The notes: a model not told the origin generated them from the letters alone. Counted from the stretch's first letter, positions 1 through 10,142 are shown. The stretch is DNA of 64,000 nt from Bacillus glycinifermentans (GCF_001042475.2 NZ_LECW02000001.1:310001-374000), one strand, 5' to 3'. Program-made: numbers and translations.

Positions 1-195
1 GGGTTGAAGCACGATCACAGGCAAGTCCGGGAATCGATCAAACGGCACATTGGCTTTTTAGGAATAACGGCGGCCGATTTTAAGATGCAGGCGCGTTTTT
101 TCGTCGAAGACGATTTTCACCGGAGCGTGCTCGAAAACGAGCAAACCGGGCTTTCCTATTACATGCTTGCGGCGGCGGAAGCCTTTGCTGCATAA
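1..195 (+). CDS. C-terminal part of an unidentified protein
   Basis: An open frame enters from the left edge and ends with TAA at 193-195. The only in-window start would be a TTG at 4 with no visible ribosome binding site, so this is probably the last ~64 residues of a longer gene. The fragment is soluble and mixed in charge, ends in an alanine-rich helix (AAAEAFAA), and has no motif that I recognise. A strong hairpin follows directly, which supports a real gene end. No function can be assigned. Confidence 0.55.
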   Translation, partial: GLKHDHRQVRESIKRHIGFLGITAADFKMQARFFVEDDFHRSVLENEQTGLSYYMLAAAEAFAA

Positions 196-200
196 AAAAG

Positions 201-227
201 CGGCGGCGTCACTTGAGGACGCCGCCG
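201..227 (+). terminator. Hairpin terminator after the first gene
   Basis: A perfect 10-bp GC-rich stem (cggcggcgtc / gacgccgccg) with a 7-nt loop starts six bases after the stop codon. The tail ttcatatta is only moderately U-rich. It lies between two converging genes and may also stop transcription from yclH. Confidence 0.65.
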
Positions 228-283
228 TTCATATTAGGTGTGAAAGCGGGTATATGCAGGTAACCGCACATGCGGCCGCGGCC

Positions 284-967
284 TTATCCGGCAGTTTTTC
301 GCTCTTTGACCGTGAAGCCGCCTCTTGATAGTCTGATGTTGACGTCTGACACTTTGGCGATTTGTTCGTCATGGGTGACCATGATCACGCATTTATTTTC
401 TTGATGGGCCAGGTTTTGAAACAGCTTGACGATGTCTTTTGATGTGTCTTCATCCAGATTTCCCGTCGGTTCATCGGCGACGATCAGATCGGAGTCACAG
501 CAGAATGCGCGGACGATCGACACCCGCTGCTGCTGGCCGCCGCTCAGCGTCAGCACTTTTTGCCGCGCTTTTTCTTCGCTGATGCCGACTTTTTCAAGCA
601 TGTCCAATGCGTATTGATCTTTGTTTTTGATTTGTGATCCTGAAATCTCCATCGCTGATGTGATGTTTTGCAGAGCCGTCATATAAGGCAGAAGGTTGTA
701 CGATTGAAATACGATTGACACATGCTGATTGCGGAAATGGGTGAGCCCCATCTTAGAAATGCTCCGGCCTTTATAGAGTATTTCTCCTTCTTTTGGAACA
801 TCAAGCCCCCCGGCGAGGGACAAAAAGGTGGTTTTGCCGGAACCGGAAGTTCCGACAATCGTGTAAAACCGCCCTTGTTTAAATCCGATATTAACGTTTT
901 CAAACAGCGTCTGATCCTGATTTTTATACCAATAACAAACATCTTTAAATTCTAAAATATTGTTCAT
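284..967 (-). CDS. yclH: ABC transporter ATP-binding protein YclH
   Basis: A 227-residue ATPase of the MacB/LolD type. It carries Walker [10 protein letters not shown] (about residues 39-47), signature [10 protein letters not shown] (about 143) and Walker B with [12 protein letters not shown] (about 161), then the H-loop MVTHD. It lies just downstream of the FtsX-type permease yclI on the same strand, 15 bp apart, so the two should form one exporter at the cytoplasmic membrane. The divergent yclJK two-component pair is its conserved neighbour in B. subtilis and may control or sense the same process. The exported substrate is not known. Confidence 0.92.
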   Translation of the reverse strand: MNNILEFKDVCYWYKNQDQTLFENVNIGFKQGRFYTIVGTSGSGKTTFLSLAGGLDVPKEGEILYKGRSISKMGLTHFRNQHVSIVFQSYNLLPYMTALQNITSAMEISGSQIKNKDQYALDMLEKVGISEEKARQKVLTLSGGQQQRVSIVRAFCCDSDLIVADEPTGNLDEDTSKDIVKLFQNLAHQENKCVIMVTHDEQIAKVSDVNIRLSRGGFTVKERKTAG

Positions 968-982
968 GATGTTCCCTTCCTT

Positions 983-2449
983 CTATTCTTGTTTTGTTAA
1001 AATCGTTTTCGGATGGAACCGCAAAACGGATATCGATGGCAGCAATGTTGCGAATACGGCGATGAGAAGGCCGATGCCGCCAAGCGCCATTAAGTCTCCG
1101 AACGATACTTGAATGTTAAGCTGGTCAATGGCTTCGACTTGAGCCGAGCTTTGGCCGAATAAGCCGCCGCCCGGCATACCGCTGCCCGGGCCGGTCATTC
1201 CGCTTACAGTCTGGCTGTCCGACGATTGCTCGAACTGCTGGGCCAGGAGCTGATTCCCGATTTGACCCGCGATAAAATTGCCGGTTGATGCCGAGAGGCC
1301 GACTGCTATACTTGCGATCATCAAGATTTCGGTCAAAAATTGGCCGATCAGCTTCCAGCGCTTCTCGCCGATCGCCATCAAGACGCCCATTTCATACTTT
1401 CTTTCCCTGATCGACATCATGACGATCAAACCGAGTATCACCGCTCCTGCAATCGTGACGAGATAGACGACATTTTTAGAGAATGAAGCTACGTTTTCGA
1501 TAGGACCGACCATCTGCTGATATAATTGATCGTTTGCATCCAATGTGAATGTGTCTAAATCGGCGCCTGTTTTCTTGGCAGCCGCAATGAAAGAGTCGAT
1601 ATTGGAAGCGTCGTCCATGTTGTAAACGGCTTCGTCGATCGCGTTTTTATAGTCGTCTCCTTTTAAAGCCGATGCGGCTGTATACGGCGTGTAGATTTTG
1701 TTGTACGGATTCAAAAATGAGAAGTTTTGCGCCTGGTTGTCACCTGAAGACGTCGTTTTGTAAATTCCTACGATTTTCAATTTGATTGTTGTGTTTTCAT
1801 CCGTGCTTGCTTTGACTTTGATCGTGTCCCCGACTGTCAAATCGTTTTCTTCGGCTAGGGTTTTTTCGATCACGGCGACTTTTTTATTCACGTCATCCAA
1901 CGTTAAAGCGCGCCCTTTCGTGATTTTTGACGTGCCGTCAGAAAAATCGTCGACTAAAGATGTGCTTGTAACACCTTCGATCGATACATCAGCCTGCATC
2001 ATCTTTTGCCCGCCTTGCTCTTTGCCTTCAGGCCCGTCAGACTGCTGTCCGCTGTTTGCATCAGATGAATCAGAATCGCTGCTGCTAGTTTCAATCGGAT
2101 CGAAATTTTCCGCTAAAGCTGACGTTGATGAGATGAAATTATAGCTTTTGACATGGTCAAGGCTTGCGAGGTTTTTAGCTGATTTGACGGAAACCGGAGT
2201 CGATTCAAATCTTTGCTTGTCCCCTGACTTCTGCTGTTTTTTCATCATTTTTTCCCTGTCAACCTTCAGGGTAACGCTGCCTCCCAGCTGTTCTCTTGCC
2301 AGTTCACCCGATTTCGTAGCGGCTGACTGGATCGTAAGTCCCGTAAGCACCAAAACGCAAATCATCGTAAAGACAAATAATTGTAAAAGTGTTTTTCCTT
2401 TCTTCGCTTTCATGCTCCAAAAGGCGCGTTTGAAAAAATTCATGATCAT
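983..2449 (-). CDS. yclI: MacB/FtsX-type ABC permease YclI
   Basis: A 488-residue permease: an N-terminal membrane segment (about 15-40), a large extracytoplasmic domain (about 45-320), then three C-terminal membrane segments with the FtsX signature near RERKYEMGVLMAIG. The start is placed at ATG 2449, five bases after a GGAGG; the next ATG (2443, MNFFKRAF) is also possible and an upstream in-frame ATG lies before the Shine-Dalgarno sequence. Two low-complexity stretches stand out in the outside loops: a Ser/Asp-rich run near residue 130 and a Gly/Met/Pro-rich run near residue 425. It is followed by its ATPase yclH. Confidence 0.9.
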   Translation of the reverse strand: MIMNFFKRAFWSMKAKKGKTLLQLFVFTMICVLVLTGLTIQSAATKSGELAREQLGGSVTLKVDREKMMKKQQKSGDKQRFESTPVSVKSAKNLASLDHVKSYNFISSTSALAENFDPIETSSSDSDSSDANSGQQSDGPEGKEQGGQKMMQADVSIEGVTSTSLVDDFSDGTSKITKGRALTLDDVNKKVAVIEKTLAEENDLTVGDTIKVKASTDENTTIKLKIVGIYKTTSSGDNQAQNFSFLNPYNKIYTPYTAASALKGDDYKNAIDEAVYNMDDASNIDSFIAAAKKTGADLDTFTLDANDQLYQQMVGPIENVASFSKNVVYLVTIAGAVILGLIVMMSIRERKYEMGVLMAIGEKRWKLIGQFLTEILMIASIAVGLSASTGNFIAGQIGNQLLAQQFEQSSDSQTVSGMTGPGSGMPGGGLFGQSSAQVEAIDQLNIQVSFGDLMALGGIGLLIAVFATLLPSISVLRFHPKTILTKQE

Positions 2450-2589
2450 GTATTCCTCCATATTCATATGTTTATGAATCTCCTAAATTAAAACGTCAGG
2501 ACTTTAGCCTTACGGATTTCATATTAGCCAGTACTTATGAAAAAATTATGACCAAACTATTGCCGGTCTTTTAAATATTTGCCAAGCAA

Positions 2590-2618
2590 TTGAGAAATAG
2601 AGAAGCCATGTGTAAAAT
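2590..2618 (+). promoter_or_regulatory. SigA-type promoter of yclJK
   Basis: TTGAGA at 2590-2595 and TAAAAT at 2613-2618 are 17 bp apart, about 33 bp before the yclJ start codon. The spacing and hexamers fit a vegetative promoter. Confidence 0.6.
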
Positions 2619-2651
2619 GAATCTAACGTTGTCTAGCGGAGGCGCATTTAC

Positions 2652-3341
2652 ATGAAAATATTAATGATCGAAGATAATCTAAGCGTATGTACAATGACGG
2701 AAATGTTTTTTGCGAAAGAAGGATTTGAGACGGAATTCGCCCATGACGGACTTGAGGGATATAACCGATTTAAATCGGACAAGTGGGATTTGCTGATCAT
2801 CGATTTGATGCTGCCGTCGATGGACGGCGTCACGATCTGCAAAAAGGTCAGGGAAGAAAGCACCGTGCCGATTATTATGCTGACGGCAAAGGATACGGAA
2901 TCTGACCAGGTGCTCGGCTTTGAACTCGGCGCCGACGATTATGTGACGAAGCCGTTCAGCCCGCTGGCGCTCGTGGCCAGAATCAAAGCGGTCAGCAGAC
3001 GGTATCAAAGCACAGAGCAGCAAGCGGCTGCCGCTGATCCGGACATTCTTGAAACCGAATGCTTTCAAATCAACAAAAAAACGAGAGAGGTCTTTTTAAA
3101 CGGCGAACAAATCAAGAACCTGACTCCTAAGGAATTTGATTTATTGTATTATATGGTGCAAAGCCCGAAACAGGTTTTTTCAAGGGAGCAGCTGCTTGAG
3201 CAAGTGTGGGGCTACCAATTTTACGGGGATGAGCGGACCGTTGATGTTCATATTAAACGGCTGAGAAAAAAGCTCGGCAGCGATTCGCGGCCTTTTCTGT
3301 ACACCGTTTGGGGAGTAGGGTACAAGTTTGATGAGGATTAA
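2652..3341 (+). CDS. yclJ: OmpR-family response regulator YclJ
   Basis: A 229-residue two-component response regulator. The receiver domain (1-120) has the acidic pair after KILMIEDN, the phosphorylated Asp in LLIIDLMLPSMDG (Asp about 52), the Thr/Lys signature LTAKD and VTKPF. The C-terminal winged helix (about 135-229) has the usual VDVHIKRLRKKL recognition helix. GGAGG lies 9 bp before the ATG. The next gene, the histidine kinase yclK, starts inside the end of this one (11-bp overlap), so the two are translationally coupled and form one signalling pair. Confidence 0.93.
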   Translation: MKILMIEDNLSVCTMTEMFFAKEGFETEFAHDGLEGYNRFKSDKWDLLIIDLMLPSMDGVTICKKVREESTVPIIMLTAKDTESDQVLGFELGADDYVTKPFSPLALVARIKAVSRRYQSTEQQAAAADPDILETECFQINKKTREVFLNGEQIKNLTPKEFDLLYYMVQSPKQVFSREQLLEQVWGYQFYGDERTVDVHIKRLRKKLGSDSRPFLYTVWGVGYKFDED

Positions 3342-4755
3342 GTATATTTATCAGCTGCTGACCAGCCACATCAGTATTTTAATTCTTGCTTTCGCGATCA
3401 CGGGCGCGGTGTTTTCGCACTTTGTCAAAGATTTCGCCTACCAGAGCAAAGTCAGCGAGCTGACATCCTACGGCTACCGCATCATGGGGGAAATGGAAGA
3501 GCATCCTCCCGGAGATCAGCCGATCATGAGGCCTTTTGCCGAAATTTTAAAAAGCAGGCAGATCAATTTCTTTCTTTTCAATGCAAAAAAAGAGGTTTTG
3601 ATGACTCCTGACCACTTGCGGCCGCGAAAATTGCTGTTGAAAGATGAAGAGTGGAAAGAGCTGAAGGAAGGAAAGCCGGTCGTCGTCAAAACCGACCTGC
3701 AGCGCTTTAATCAGGAAGTCTCGGTCGTGGCGCTCCCGAACTTCGTCAACAATGAGTTCCAGGGAGGCATCCTGCTTACGGCTCCGATCAGCGGCACGGA
3801 GGAAATGATCAGCCAAATGAACCGGTTTATGCTGTGTACGGCGGCAGGCGTCATCCTGCTTGCTTTCCTTTTAAGCTGGCTGACGTCAAAATTCCACGTC
3901 GGCCGCATCCAAAAGCTGCGCGATGCGACGAAAAAGGTGGCGGCGGGCGACTATAACATCCATATCGAAAACCGCAATATGGACGAAATCGGCGATCTCG
4001 GCGCAGACTTTAACGTCATGGCACAGAAATTAAAGAGCTCAAGCGAAGAAATCGACCGGCTTGAGAAACGGAGACGGCAGTTTATCACAGATGTGTCCCA
4101 CGAATTAAAGACGCCACTCACGACGATCAGCGGTTTGGTGGAAGGGCTGAACAGCCAGACCATTCCGGAAAATCAGCAGGGAAAATGCCTGAAGCTGATT
4201 ACGGAAGAAACGAAACGGCTGATCCGCCTTGTCAACGAAAATCTTGATTACGAGAAAATCCGCTCCAACCAAATCACGCTCAATAAGCTGCATTATCCGC
4301 TGATCGAGGTGTTTGAAATCATCAAAGAACAGCTGGCGATTCAAGCGGAGGAGAAAAACGACAAACTGATACTTGACGTAGAGGAGCATGTGATGGTGCA
4401 TGCGGACTATGACAGGCTGATCCAAATTCTCGTCAACATTACGAAAAACAGCATTCAATTCACAACGAACGGAACCGTTTGGCTGAGAGGATGGGAAGAC
4501 TACAAGGAAACGGTGATCGAAATCGAGGATACCGGAATCGGCATTGATGAAAAGGATATCGAAAGCATTTGGGACCGTTTTTACAAAGCAGATTTGTCGC
4601 GGACGAACACGCCTTATGGAGAGTATGGGCTCGGTCTGTCGATCGTCAGACAGCTCGTTGCCCTTCACCAAGGAACAGTGGAGCTTACGAGCGAGAAAAA
4701 CAAAGGAACGAAATTTGTGATTCGTCTGCCGCTGACATCGAGGGATGACGAATAA
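3331..4755 (+). CDS. yclK: Sensor histidine kinase YclK
   Basis: A 474-residue membrane sensor kinase. It has a membrane segment at about 10-30, an extracytoplasmic sensor domain, a second membrane segment at about 165-190, a HAMP linker, the dimerisation helix with the phospho-accepting His in DVSHELKTPLT, and the ATPase domain with N, G1 (DTGIGI) and G2 (GLGLS) boxes. The start is ATG 3331, overlapping yclJ; a TTG one codon earlier is possible. It phosphorylates YclJ. The signal is unknown. Confidence 0.93.
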   Translation: MRIKYIYQLLTSHISILILAFAITGAVFSHFVKDFAYQSKVSELTSYGYRIMGEMEEHPPGDQPIMRPFAEILKSRQINFFLFNAKKEVLMTPDHLRPRKLLLKDEEWKELKEGKPVVVKTDLQRFNQEVSVVALPNFVNNEFQGGILLTAPISGTEEMISQMNRFMLCTAAGVILLAFLLSWLTSKFHVGRIQKLRDATKKVAAGDYNIHIENRNMDEIGDLGADFNVMAQKLKSSSEEIDRLEKRRRQFITDVSHELKTPLTTISGLVEGLNSQTIPENQQGKCLKLITEETKRLIRLVNENLDYEKIRSNQITLNKLHYPLIEVFEIIKEQLAIQAEEKNDKLILDVEEHVMVHADYDRLIQILVNITKNSIQFTTNGTVWLRGWEDYKETVIEIEDTGIGIDEKDIESIWDRFYKADLSRTNTPYGEYGLGLSIVRQLVALHQGTVELTSEKNKGTKFVIRLPLTSRDDE

Positions 4756-4760
4756 AAAAG

Positions 4761-4787
4761 GAAGCCGCCTTAATGCAAGGCGGCTTC
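4761..4787 (+). terminator. Terminator after yclK, shared with the chemoreceptor gene
   Basis: Stem gaagccgcctt / aaggcggcttc (11 bp) followed by tttcttttag on the plus strand and preceded by an A-run, so it can act in both directions between the converging yclK and mcp genes. Confidence 0.8.
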
Positions 4788-4793
4788 TTTCTT

Positions 4794-6512
4794 TTAGTTT
4801 TTGATTTTGAATTTCTCGATTAAGTGCTGCAATTCTTCGGCATTTTGCGCGAGGATTTGCGCGGAGGATGCGATTTCTTCCATTGAAGCAAGCTGTTCCT
4901 GCGTCGCCGCGCTGACCGTTTGCGTGCTTTCGGCAGCTGATACGGCCACTTCCTGTACGCCTGAAATCGCTGTTTCGATTTCGTTTGTTCCGGCTGTCAG
5001 GTTCCTTACTAAATCTGTGACATTGTTGATTTGGGCAACCGCTTCTTTAATCGAATTCTCGATTTTCCGGAACGCGCCCCCTGCTTCATTGACGACGACA
5101 AGCCCTTCCTTGACTTCGCCTGTTGCTGAAATGACGGTATTCATCGTCTCTTTTGTATCATTCTGAATGATGGCGATCAATTTTGTGATCTGCTCTGCGG
5201 AATGTGCTGACTGCTCGGCAAGCTTTCTGACTTCATCCGCCACGACGGCGAACCCTTTCCCTTGTTCGCCGGCTCTTGCCGCTTCAATTGCCGCGTTTAG
5301 CGCCAGCAAATTCGTTTGTTCGGCGATGCTCGTAATCACTTCGGTAATCTTGCCGATTTCATCTGAGCGATCTGACAAATGCTTAAACGCTTCTGACAGT
5401 GAGACGACCGTTTCGTTGATCGACGTCATTTGAGCGCCGACTTTTTCGATGGCTTTCGTTCCCGCGATTGACATCTGCGCCGATTCGCCGGCTGTTGAAG
5501 CGGCTTTTTCTGCATTGGAGGAAATTCTTCCGGCGAATTCGGTCATCCCTTTAATGATGGTTCTGCTGCTTTCAACGCTTTCTGCCTGCCTTTCAGAGCC
5601 TGAGGCAAGTTCCTGGATTGTCGAGGAAATATATTCGCTCGCTTTCGTGCTTTCCTCAGCGCTTGCGCTTAGCTGCTGAGAGGAAGCGGCCACCTGATGG
5701 GATGTCTCGCCGACGGTTTCAATAATTGAGCGAACGCCTGCTACCATTTGGTTAAAGGATGCCGTCAGCATGCCCACTTCATCCTTCGATTGATATGTTC
5801 CTTCGACGGTAAAATCGCCTTGTTCTGTTTGCGCAAATAATCTCTGAATCTCTTTAATCGGCCTGACGATCAATCTTGTCATCAGGAGGCCGCAAGAGAT
5901 GGACAGGATAAGGGCTGCGGCAATCACGATGATGAGCAGCATGATAATCGAACCGGCATCTTTCTTATCCTGCTGATAAATCGTTTTCGCATTTTCGGAA
6001 TTTAATGATTGAATCTCATCAAGCAGCTTATTGACCGACGTTTTTTGCGACTCCACATCTTTTAAGTAGACCGCGTACGCTTCTTTGTTTTTATTTTCTA
6101 CCGTCAAATTGAGCATGTTCGTGCTGGCGTTTTGCAATTTCGTATATTCTGTTTTAAATGTTTCGTATTTTTCCTTTACGTTTTCCGGCAAATCCAGTTT
6201 GTCGATCTGCTCCATTGCGGTTTTGTTATCTTCGTTTTTTTCCTCAATGTTTTTTTGAAGCTGGTCATTGATGCTGTCGTCTTCGGTTACCATCAATTCG
6301 AAGTTATTCGCATCTATTTCAAGGCTGTTCGCCCTCAATTTCGCAAATAATTGATTGGGGATTAATTGTCCTTGATAAATGAGCTCAGACCCCTTTGAAA
6401 TTGCGCTGAGGCCGTTTATGCCCTGAATGCCGACAATTAATAAGGCAATCGCGGAAAGCAGGATGATGATAAACAGTTTACCCCTGATTTTTATATTTTT
6501 GAGAAGGTTCAT
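4794..6512 (-). CDS. Methyl-accepting chemotaxis protein
   Basis: A 572-residue chemoreceptor: membrane segment at about 10-30, an extracytoplasmic four-helix-bundle ligand domain (about 35-185), second membrane segment (about 190-212), HAMP (about 213-265), and a long cytoplasmic coiled coil with the conserved hairpin tip [19 protein letters not shown]. The start is ATG 6512, 8 bp after GGAG; a TTG six codons upstream has no such site. It sits alone, between yclK and yclM, where B. subtilis carries rapC-phrC. The ligand is unknown; similarity to YvaQ-like 4HB receptors is likely but not certain. Confidence 0.88.
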   Translation of the reverse strand: MNLLKNIKIRGKLFIIILLSAIALLIVGIQGINGLSAISKGSELIYQGQLIPNQLFAKLRANSLEIDANNFELMVTEDDSINDQLQKNIEEKNEDNKTAMEQIDKLDLPENVKEKYETFKTEYTKLQNASTNMLNLTVENKNKEAYAVYLKDVESQKTSVNKLLDEIQSLNSENAKTIYQQDKKDAGSIIMLLIIVIAAALILSISCGLLMTRLIVRPIKEIQRLFAQTEQGDFTVEGTYQSKDEVGMLTASFNQMVAGVRSIIETVGETSHQVAASSQQLSASAEESTKASEYISSTIQELASGSERQAESVESSRTIIKGMTEFAGRISSNAEKAASTAGESAQMSIAGTKAIEKVGAQMTSINETVVSLSEAFKHLSDRSDEIGKITEVITSIAEQTNLLALNAAIEAARAGEQGKGFAVVADEVRKLAEQSAHSAEQITKLIAIIQNDTKETMNTVISATGEVKEGLVVVNEAGGAFRKIENSIKEAVAQINNVTDLVRNLTAGTNEIETAISGVQEVAVSAAESTQTVSAATQEQLASMEEIASSAQILAQNAEELQHLIEKFKIKN

Positions 6513-6600
6513 GGCAGTTGCTCCTGTCATTTATTTATTTTATATATCGGGCTTTTTAAAGGGATTTTAAACGGGGGACGGAATATTTTTTGATAACAAA

Positions 6601-6623
6601 AAAACCCATGAGAAATGGGTTTT
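6601..6623 (-). terminator. Terminator of yclM
   Basis: Read on the minus strand, a 9-bp stem (aaaacccat / atgggtttt) directly after the stop codon is followed by a T-run. Confidence 0.75.
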
Positions 6624-7985
6624 TTAGACAATCACTTTTGCGAAAAATTCCTGGTATAAAGCGCGTACCGCCTGTTTTTCCTGAGCTTCTTTGACGCCGA
6701 ACATCATGCTGACCTCAGATGAGCCCTGGTTGATCATTTCGATGTTGACGCGGGCGTCAGACAGAGCTTTTGCCGCCCTCGCCGTCGTTCCGACGTTGTG
6801 GCGCATCGCTTCACCGACGACCATGACCAAGGCAATGTTGTGCTCAACCGTCACTTCATCGGCGTCCAATTCATCCTTGAGGCGCTTAATGACCCGGTTT
6901 TCGATCGTATCATCCATCTGATTCTGCCTTAAAATAATCGTCATATCGTCAATGCCTGACGGGATATGTTCGTATGTCAGGCCGTCGTCTTCGAGAATCT
7001 GAAGGACGCGTCGTCCGAATCCGATTTCGCGGTTCATCAAATATTTGCTGATGTATATGCTGCAAAAGCCGCTGTCGCTGGCGATGCCGACGACCGGCCC
7101 GTTCGTGTTGTCGCGCTTTGTGACGACTCTTGTCCCTTCTGCGGACGGATTGTTCGTATTTTTGATCTGCACCGGTATGTTCGTACGGAAAGCAGGAATT
7201 AACGCTTCATCATGAAAGACGGAAAAGCCGGCATAGGACAGCTCTCGCATTTCGCGGTATGTCAGTTCGCGGATCTCTTTCGGATGCGGAACGATTGAAG
7301 GATTGACCGTGTAGACGGCATCAACGTCTGTGAAATTTTCGTACAGCTCCGCTTTTAAGCCGTTCGCCAAAATTGAGCCCGTAATATCTGAGCCGCTCCG
7401 CGAAAACGTAATCACTTCGCCTTCCTCATTAAAGCCGAAGAATCCGGGAAATACGATGATGCCCGGCTCTTGTCTGAGCTGAAACAGATTATCATACGAT
7501 TCTGGCAGCACCTGGGCGTTTCCCGGTTCACTCGTTACGAAAAGGCCTGCGTCTTTCGGATTGACATAATGGGCTTCAACTCCCCGATGGCGGAAATAAG
7601 CCGCGACCAGTTTGGCGTTATTGTCCTCACCGCTCGCTTTGATCGCATCGATAAAGCGTTCCGGGCTCTGTTTATCGCTTTGAAGCAGGCGGAGCAAATC
7701 GGAGCGGATCAGGCCGATGACTTCATTTCCGAGTCCGACTTCCAGCGCAATATCGGCGTACCGTCCGACGATCTCTTCAACCAGCTCAGGCGCTTCCCCA
7801 TTTGATAAATACCGTTCGGCACAGGCGATAAGCAGATCGGTTACTTTCGTGTCTGCTGTGTGCCGTTTCCCCGGCGCCGATACGACGACAGCTCTCCGCT
7901 TTGGATCCTGTGCAACGATGTCAAAAACCTTTTCAAGCTGAGCGCCCGTTGCTAACGAACTGCCGCCAAATTTAACGACCTTCAT
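6624..7985 (-). CDS. yclM: Aspartokinase III (YclM/ThrD)
   Basis: A 453-residue aspartate kinase, the first enzyme of the aspartate pathway to lysine, threonine and methionine. The kinase domain begins with VVKFGGSSLA and continues with the aspartate-binding part around FSRSGSDITG and LYENFTDVDAVYTVNP. Two ACT domains at the C-terminus (from about residue 305) include the regulatory motif INQGSSEVSMMFGV. Length and start (AGGAG upstream of the ATG) match the family. It stands alone, divergent from the iron-regulated fpb operon. In B. subtilis this isoenzyme responds to threonine plus lysine; that property is inferred. Confidence 0.93.
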   Translation of the reverse strand: MKVVKFGGSSLATGAQLEKVFDIVAQDPKRRAVVVSAPGKRHTADTKVTDLLIACAERYLSNGEAPELVEEIVGRYADIALEVGLGNEVIGLIRSDLLRLLQSDKQSPERFIDAIKASGEDNNAKLVAAYFRHRGVEAHYVNPKDAGLFVTSEPGNAQVLPESYDNLFQLRQEPGIIVFPGFFGFNEEGEVITFSRSGSDITGSILANGLKAELYENFTDVDAVYTVNPSIVPHPKEIRELTYREMRELSYAGFSVFHDEALIPAFRTNIPVQIKNTNNPSAEGTRVVTKRDNTNGPVVGIASDSGFCSIYISKYLMNREIGFGRRVLQILEDDGLTYEHIPSGIDDMTIILRQNQMDDTIENRVIKRLKDELDADEVTVEHNIALVMVVGEAMRHNVGTTARAAKALSDARVNIEMINQGSSEVSMMFGVKEAQEKQAVRALYQEFFAKVIV

Positions 7986-8143
7986 GTTTTACATCTCCTA
8001 AAGTTTAATTTTCACAATAAATTTAATTTTTATTATTACGCTTTTTTGAGGAAGAATCAAGATTTTTCTATCCTGTATGGACAAATGTGTTTTTGAAGAG
8101 GACTTTGGAGGGCGGTTTTGCTTTCGTCCAGATCAGAACCATA

Positions 8144-8208
8144 TTGACTATGTCGGAAAAGGTGATAAGATGATGGATGAGCCCTTATTGATAATGATAA
8201 TCATTAGC
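8144..8208 (+). promoter_or_regulatory. Promoter and Fur box of the fpb operon
   Basis: TTGACT (8144-8149) and TAAGAT (8166-8171) are 16 bp apart. Immediately downstream, gataatgataatcattagc (8190-8208) differs at only one place from the classical 19-bp Fur box. Binding of Fe-Fur there would block transcription initiation, so fpbNOPQ should be induced in iron starvation. Confidence 0.88.
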
Positions 8209-8254
8209 GTTTTGGGGCAGGATATGCTTTTTGTCGTGAGGGAGGCGATTCAGC

Positions 8255-9208
8255 ATGAAATTGCGGTATTTACTGCTTCTGCTCATCATTCTTTGTTTCA
8301 GTTCAATTTTTATCGGCGTCAAACAACTGTCACCCCTTGATCTATTCAGGTTGAACGAGGATGACATTCAGACGCTGTACATAAGCCGGCTTCCGCGAAT
8401 GATCAGCATCGTGCTTGCGGGAATGAGCCTGAGCATCTGCGGGCTGATTATGCAGCAGCTGACGCGCAATAAATTCGTCTCGCCGACGACGGCCGGGACG
8501 ATGGATTGGGCAAGGCTCGGCGTCATCATTTCGATTATGCTGTTTTCTTCAGCGGGCATGGTTGTAAAGATTGTGTTTGCCTGTGCTTTTTCGCTGTTCG
8601 GCAGCTTTTTGTTTCTTAAGATTTTGGACAGCGTCAGATTTAAGGACGCGGTGTTTATTCCGCTCGTCGGCTTGATGCTTGGAGGCGTTGTCAGCGCCAT
8701 TTCCACGTTCATAGCGTATCAGTACAACCTGATTCAAAACGTCAATGCGTGGTTTGAGGGGAATTTCTCGCTTGTCATGAAAGGAAGGTATGAGCTGTTA
8801 TATTTGAGCATTCCGCTCGTCATCATCGCCTATCTGTTTGCCAATAAATTTACGGTGGCCGGGATGGGCGAGAGCTTCTCCGTCAATCTGGGGCTGAATT
8901 ATCAGCGGGTGATCAACATCGGCCTGATCATTGTTTCGGTCATCTCGTCGGTCGTCATTTTGACGGTCGGGACGCTTCCTTTCCTCGGACTGATCATTCC
9001 GAATATCGTTTCGATTTATCGCGGAGACCATTTGAAAAACAGCCTGCCTCACACGGCGGTTCTAGGCGCCGTCTTTGTCCTGTTTTGTGACATATTGGGC
9101 CGGCTGGTCATTTATCCTTATGAAATCTCGGTCGGCCTGATGGTCGGCATCATCGGAAGCGGCGTTTTTCTTTACTTGCTTTTAAGGAGAAAAGCCTATG
9201 GATTCTAA
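8255..9208 (+). CDS. fpbN: Petrobactin ABC importer permease FpbN (YclN)
   Basis: A 317-residue FecCD-family membrane protein with about nine hydrophobic segments and the family motif GTLPFLGLIIPNI near residue 245, which contacts the ATPase. GGGAGG precedes the ATG. It is the first gene of a Fur-controlled operon with fpbO, fpbP and fpbQ; its end overlaps the fpbO start by 11 bp. With FpbO it should form the heterodimeric channel for ferric petrobactin and catecholate precursors, as known for B. subtilis YclNOPQ. Confidence 0.92.
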   Translation: MKLRYLLLLLIILCFSSIFIGVKQLSPLDLFRLNEDDIQTLYISRLPRMISIVLAGMSLSICGLIMQQLTRNKFVSPTTAGTMDWARLGVIISIMLFSSAGMVVKIVFACAFSLFGSFLFLKILDSVRFKDAVFIPLVGLMLGGVVSAISTFIAYQYNLIQNVNAWFEGNFSLVMKGRYELLYLSIPLVIIAYLFANKFTVAGMGESFSVNLGLNYQRVINIGLIIVSVISSVVILTVGTLPFLGLIIPNIVSIYRGDHLKNSLPHTAVLGAVFVLFCDILGRLVIYPYEISVGLMVGIIGSGVFLYLLLRRKAYGF

Positions 9209-10142
9209 ACGGAAAATGTTCGTACTTATCATGGCTGCAGCCGTCTGCACCGGCCTGTTTTTGTTTTATGCATTGCCGTCGGTCTGGGAATATGCGCTCC
9301 CGCGAAGAATGACCAAAGTATTGGCGATCATCTTAGTCGGCACTGCGATCGGCTATTCATCGATGATCTTCCAAACGATCACAAACAACAGAATTTTAAC
9401 GCCGGGCATTCTCGGGCTTGATTCGCTTTATGTTTTGCTGCAAACGGCGGTGATTTACTTTTTCGGCGCCGCACAGCTGGCCGAGCTCGGGAAAAACGCG
9501 AACTTCCTGATGTCGACGGGGCTGATGGTCTGCTTTTCCTTCGCGCTGTTTGCGCTGATGTTCCGCCGCGGGGGACGGCATATCTTTTTGCTGCTCCTTG
9601 TGGGGGTCGTGTTTGGCACGCTGTTCAGAAGCCTGTCTTCCTTTATGCAGATGCTGATCGATCCGAATGAATTTCAGGTTGTGCAGAACAAGATGTTTGC
9701 CAGCTTTAACAATGTAAATACGGACATTTTACTGCTCGCTTCGGCCGTCATCATCGCGGTTCTGGCGTATGCATGGCGGTTTCGCCGCATTTTTGACGTG
9801 CTGTCGCTCGGGAGGGACCATGCCGTCAACCTTGGAATCGACTATGACCGGACAGTGAAGAAAATGCTGATCATCGTCGCCGTGCTTGTTTCTGTATCAA
9901 CCGCGCTTGTCGGACCGATTACCTTTTTGGGGCTGCTCGCTGTCAATGTTGCGCGCGAGTTTTTCAAGACGTACAAGCACAGCGTTTTGATTCCGGGAGC
10001 GGTGCTTTTCAGCATCATCGCCCTTGTCGGCGGCCAGTTCATCGTTGAAAAGGTGTTCGGTTTAACGGCGACTTTAGTGGTGATCATTGATTTTATCGGC
10101 GGGATTTATTTTATTTACCTGCTGCTGAAGGAGCGTAAATGA
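9198..10142 (+). CDS. fpbO: Petrobactin ABC importer permease FpbO (YclO)
   Basis: A 314-residue FecCD-type permease, second half of the channel. Multiple hydrophobic helices and the motif GPITFLGLLAVNVARE near residue 240 are visible. It starts within the end of fpbN and ends four bases into fpbP (ATGA overlap), so the three are translationally coupled. Confidence 0.92.
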   Translation: MDSKRKMFVLIMAAAVCTGLFLFYALPSVWEYALPRRMTKVLAIILVGTAIGYSSMIFQTITNNRILTPGILGLDSLYVLLQTAVIYFFGAAQLAELGKNANFLMSTGLMVCFSFALFALMFRRGGRHIFLLLLVGVVFGTLFRSLSSFMQMLIDPNEFQVVQNKMFASFNNVNTDILLLASAVIIAVLAYAWRFRRIFDVLSLGRDHAVNLGIDYDRTVKKMLIIVAVLVSVSTALVGPITFLGLLAVNVAREFFKTYKHSVLIPGAVLFSIIALVGGQFIVEKVFGLTATLVVIIDFIGGIYFIYLLLKERK

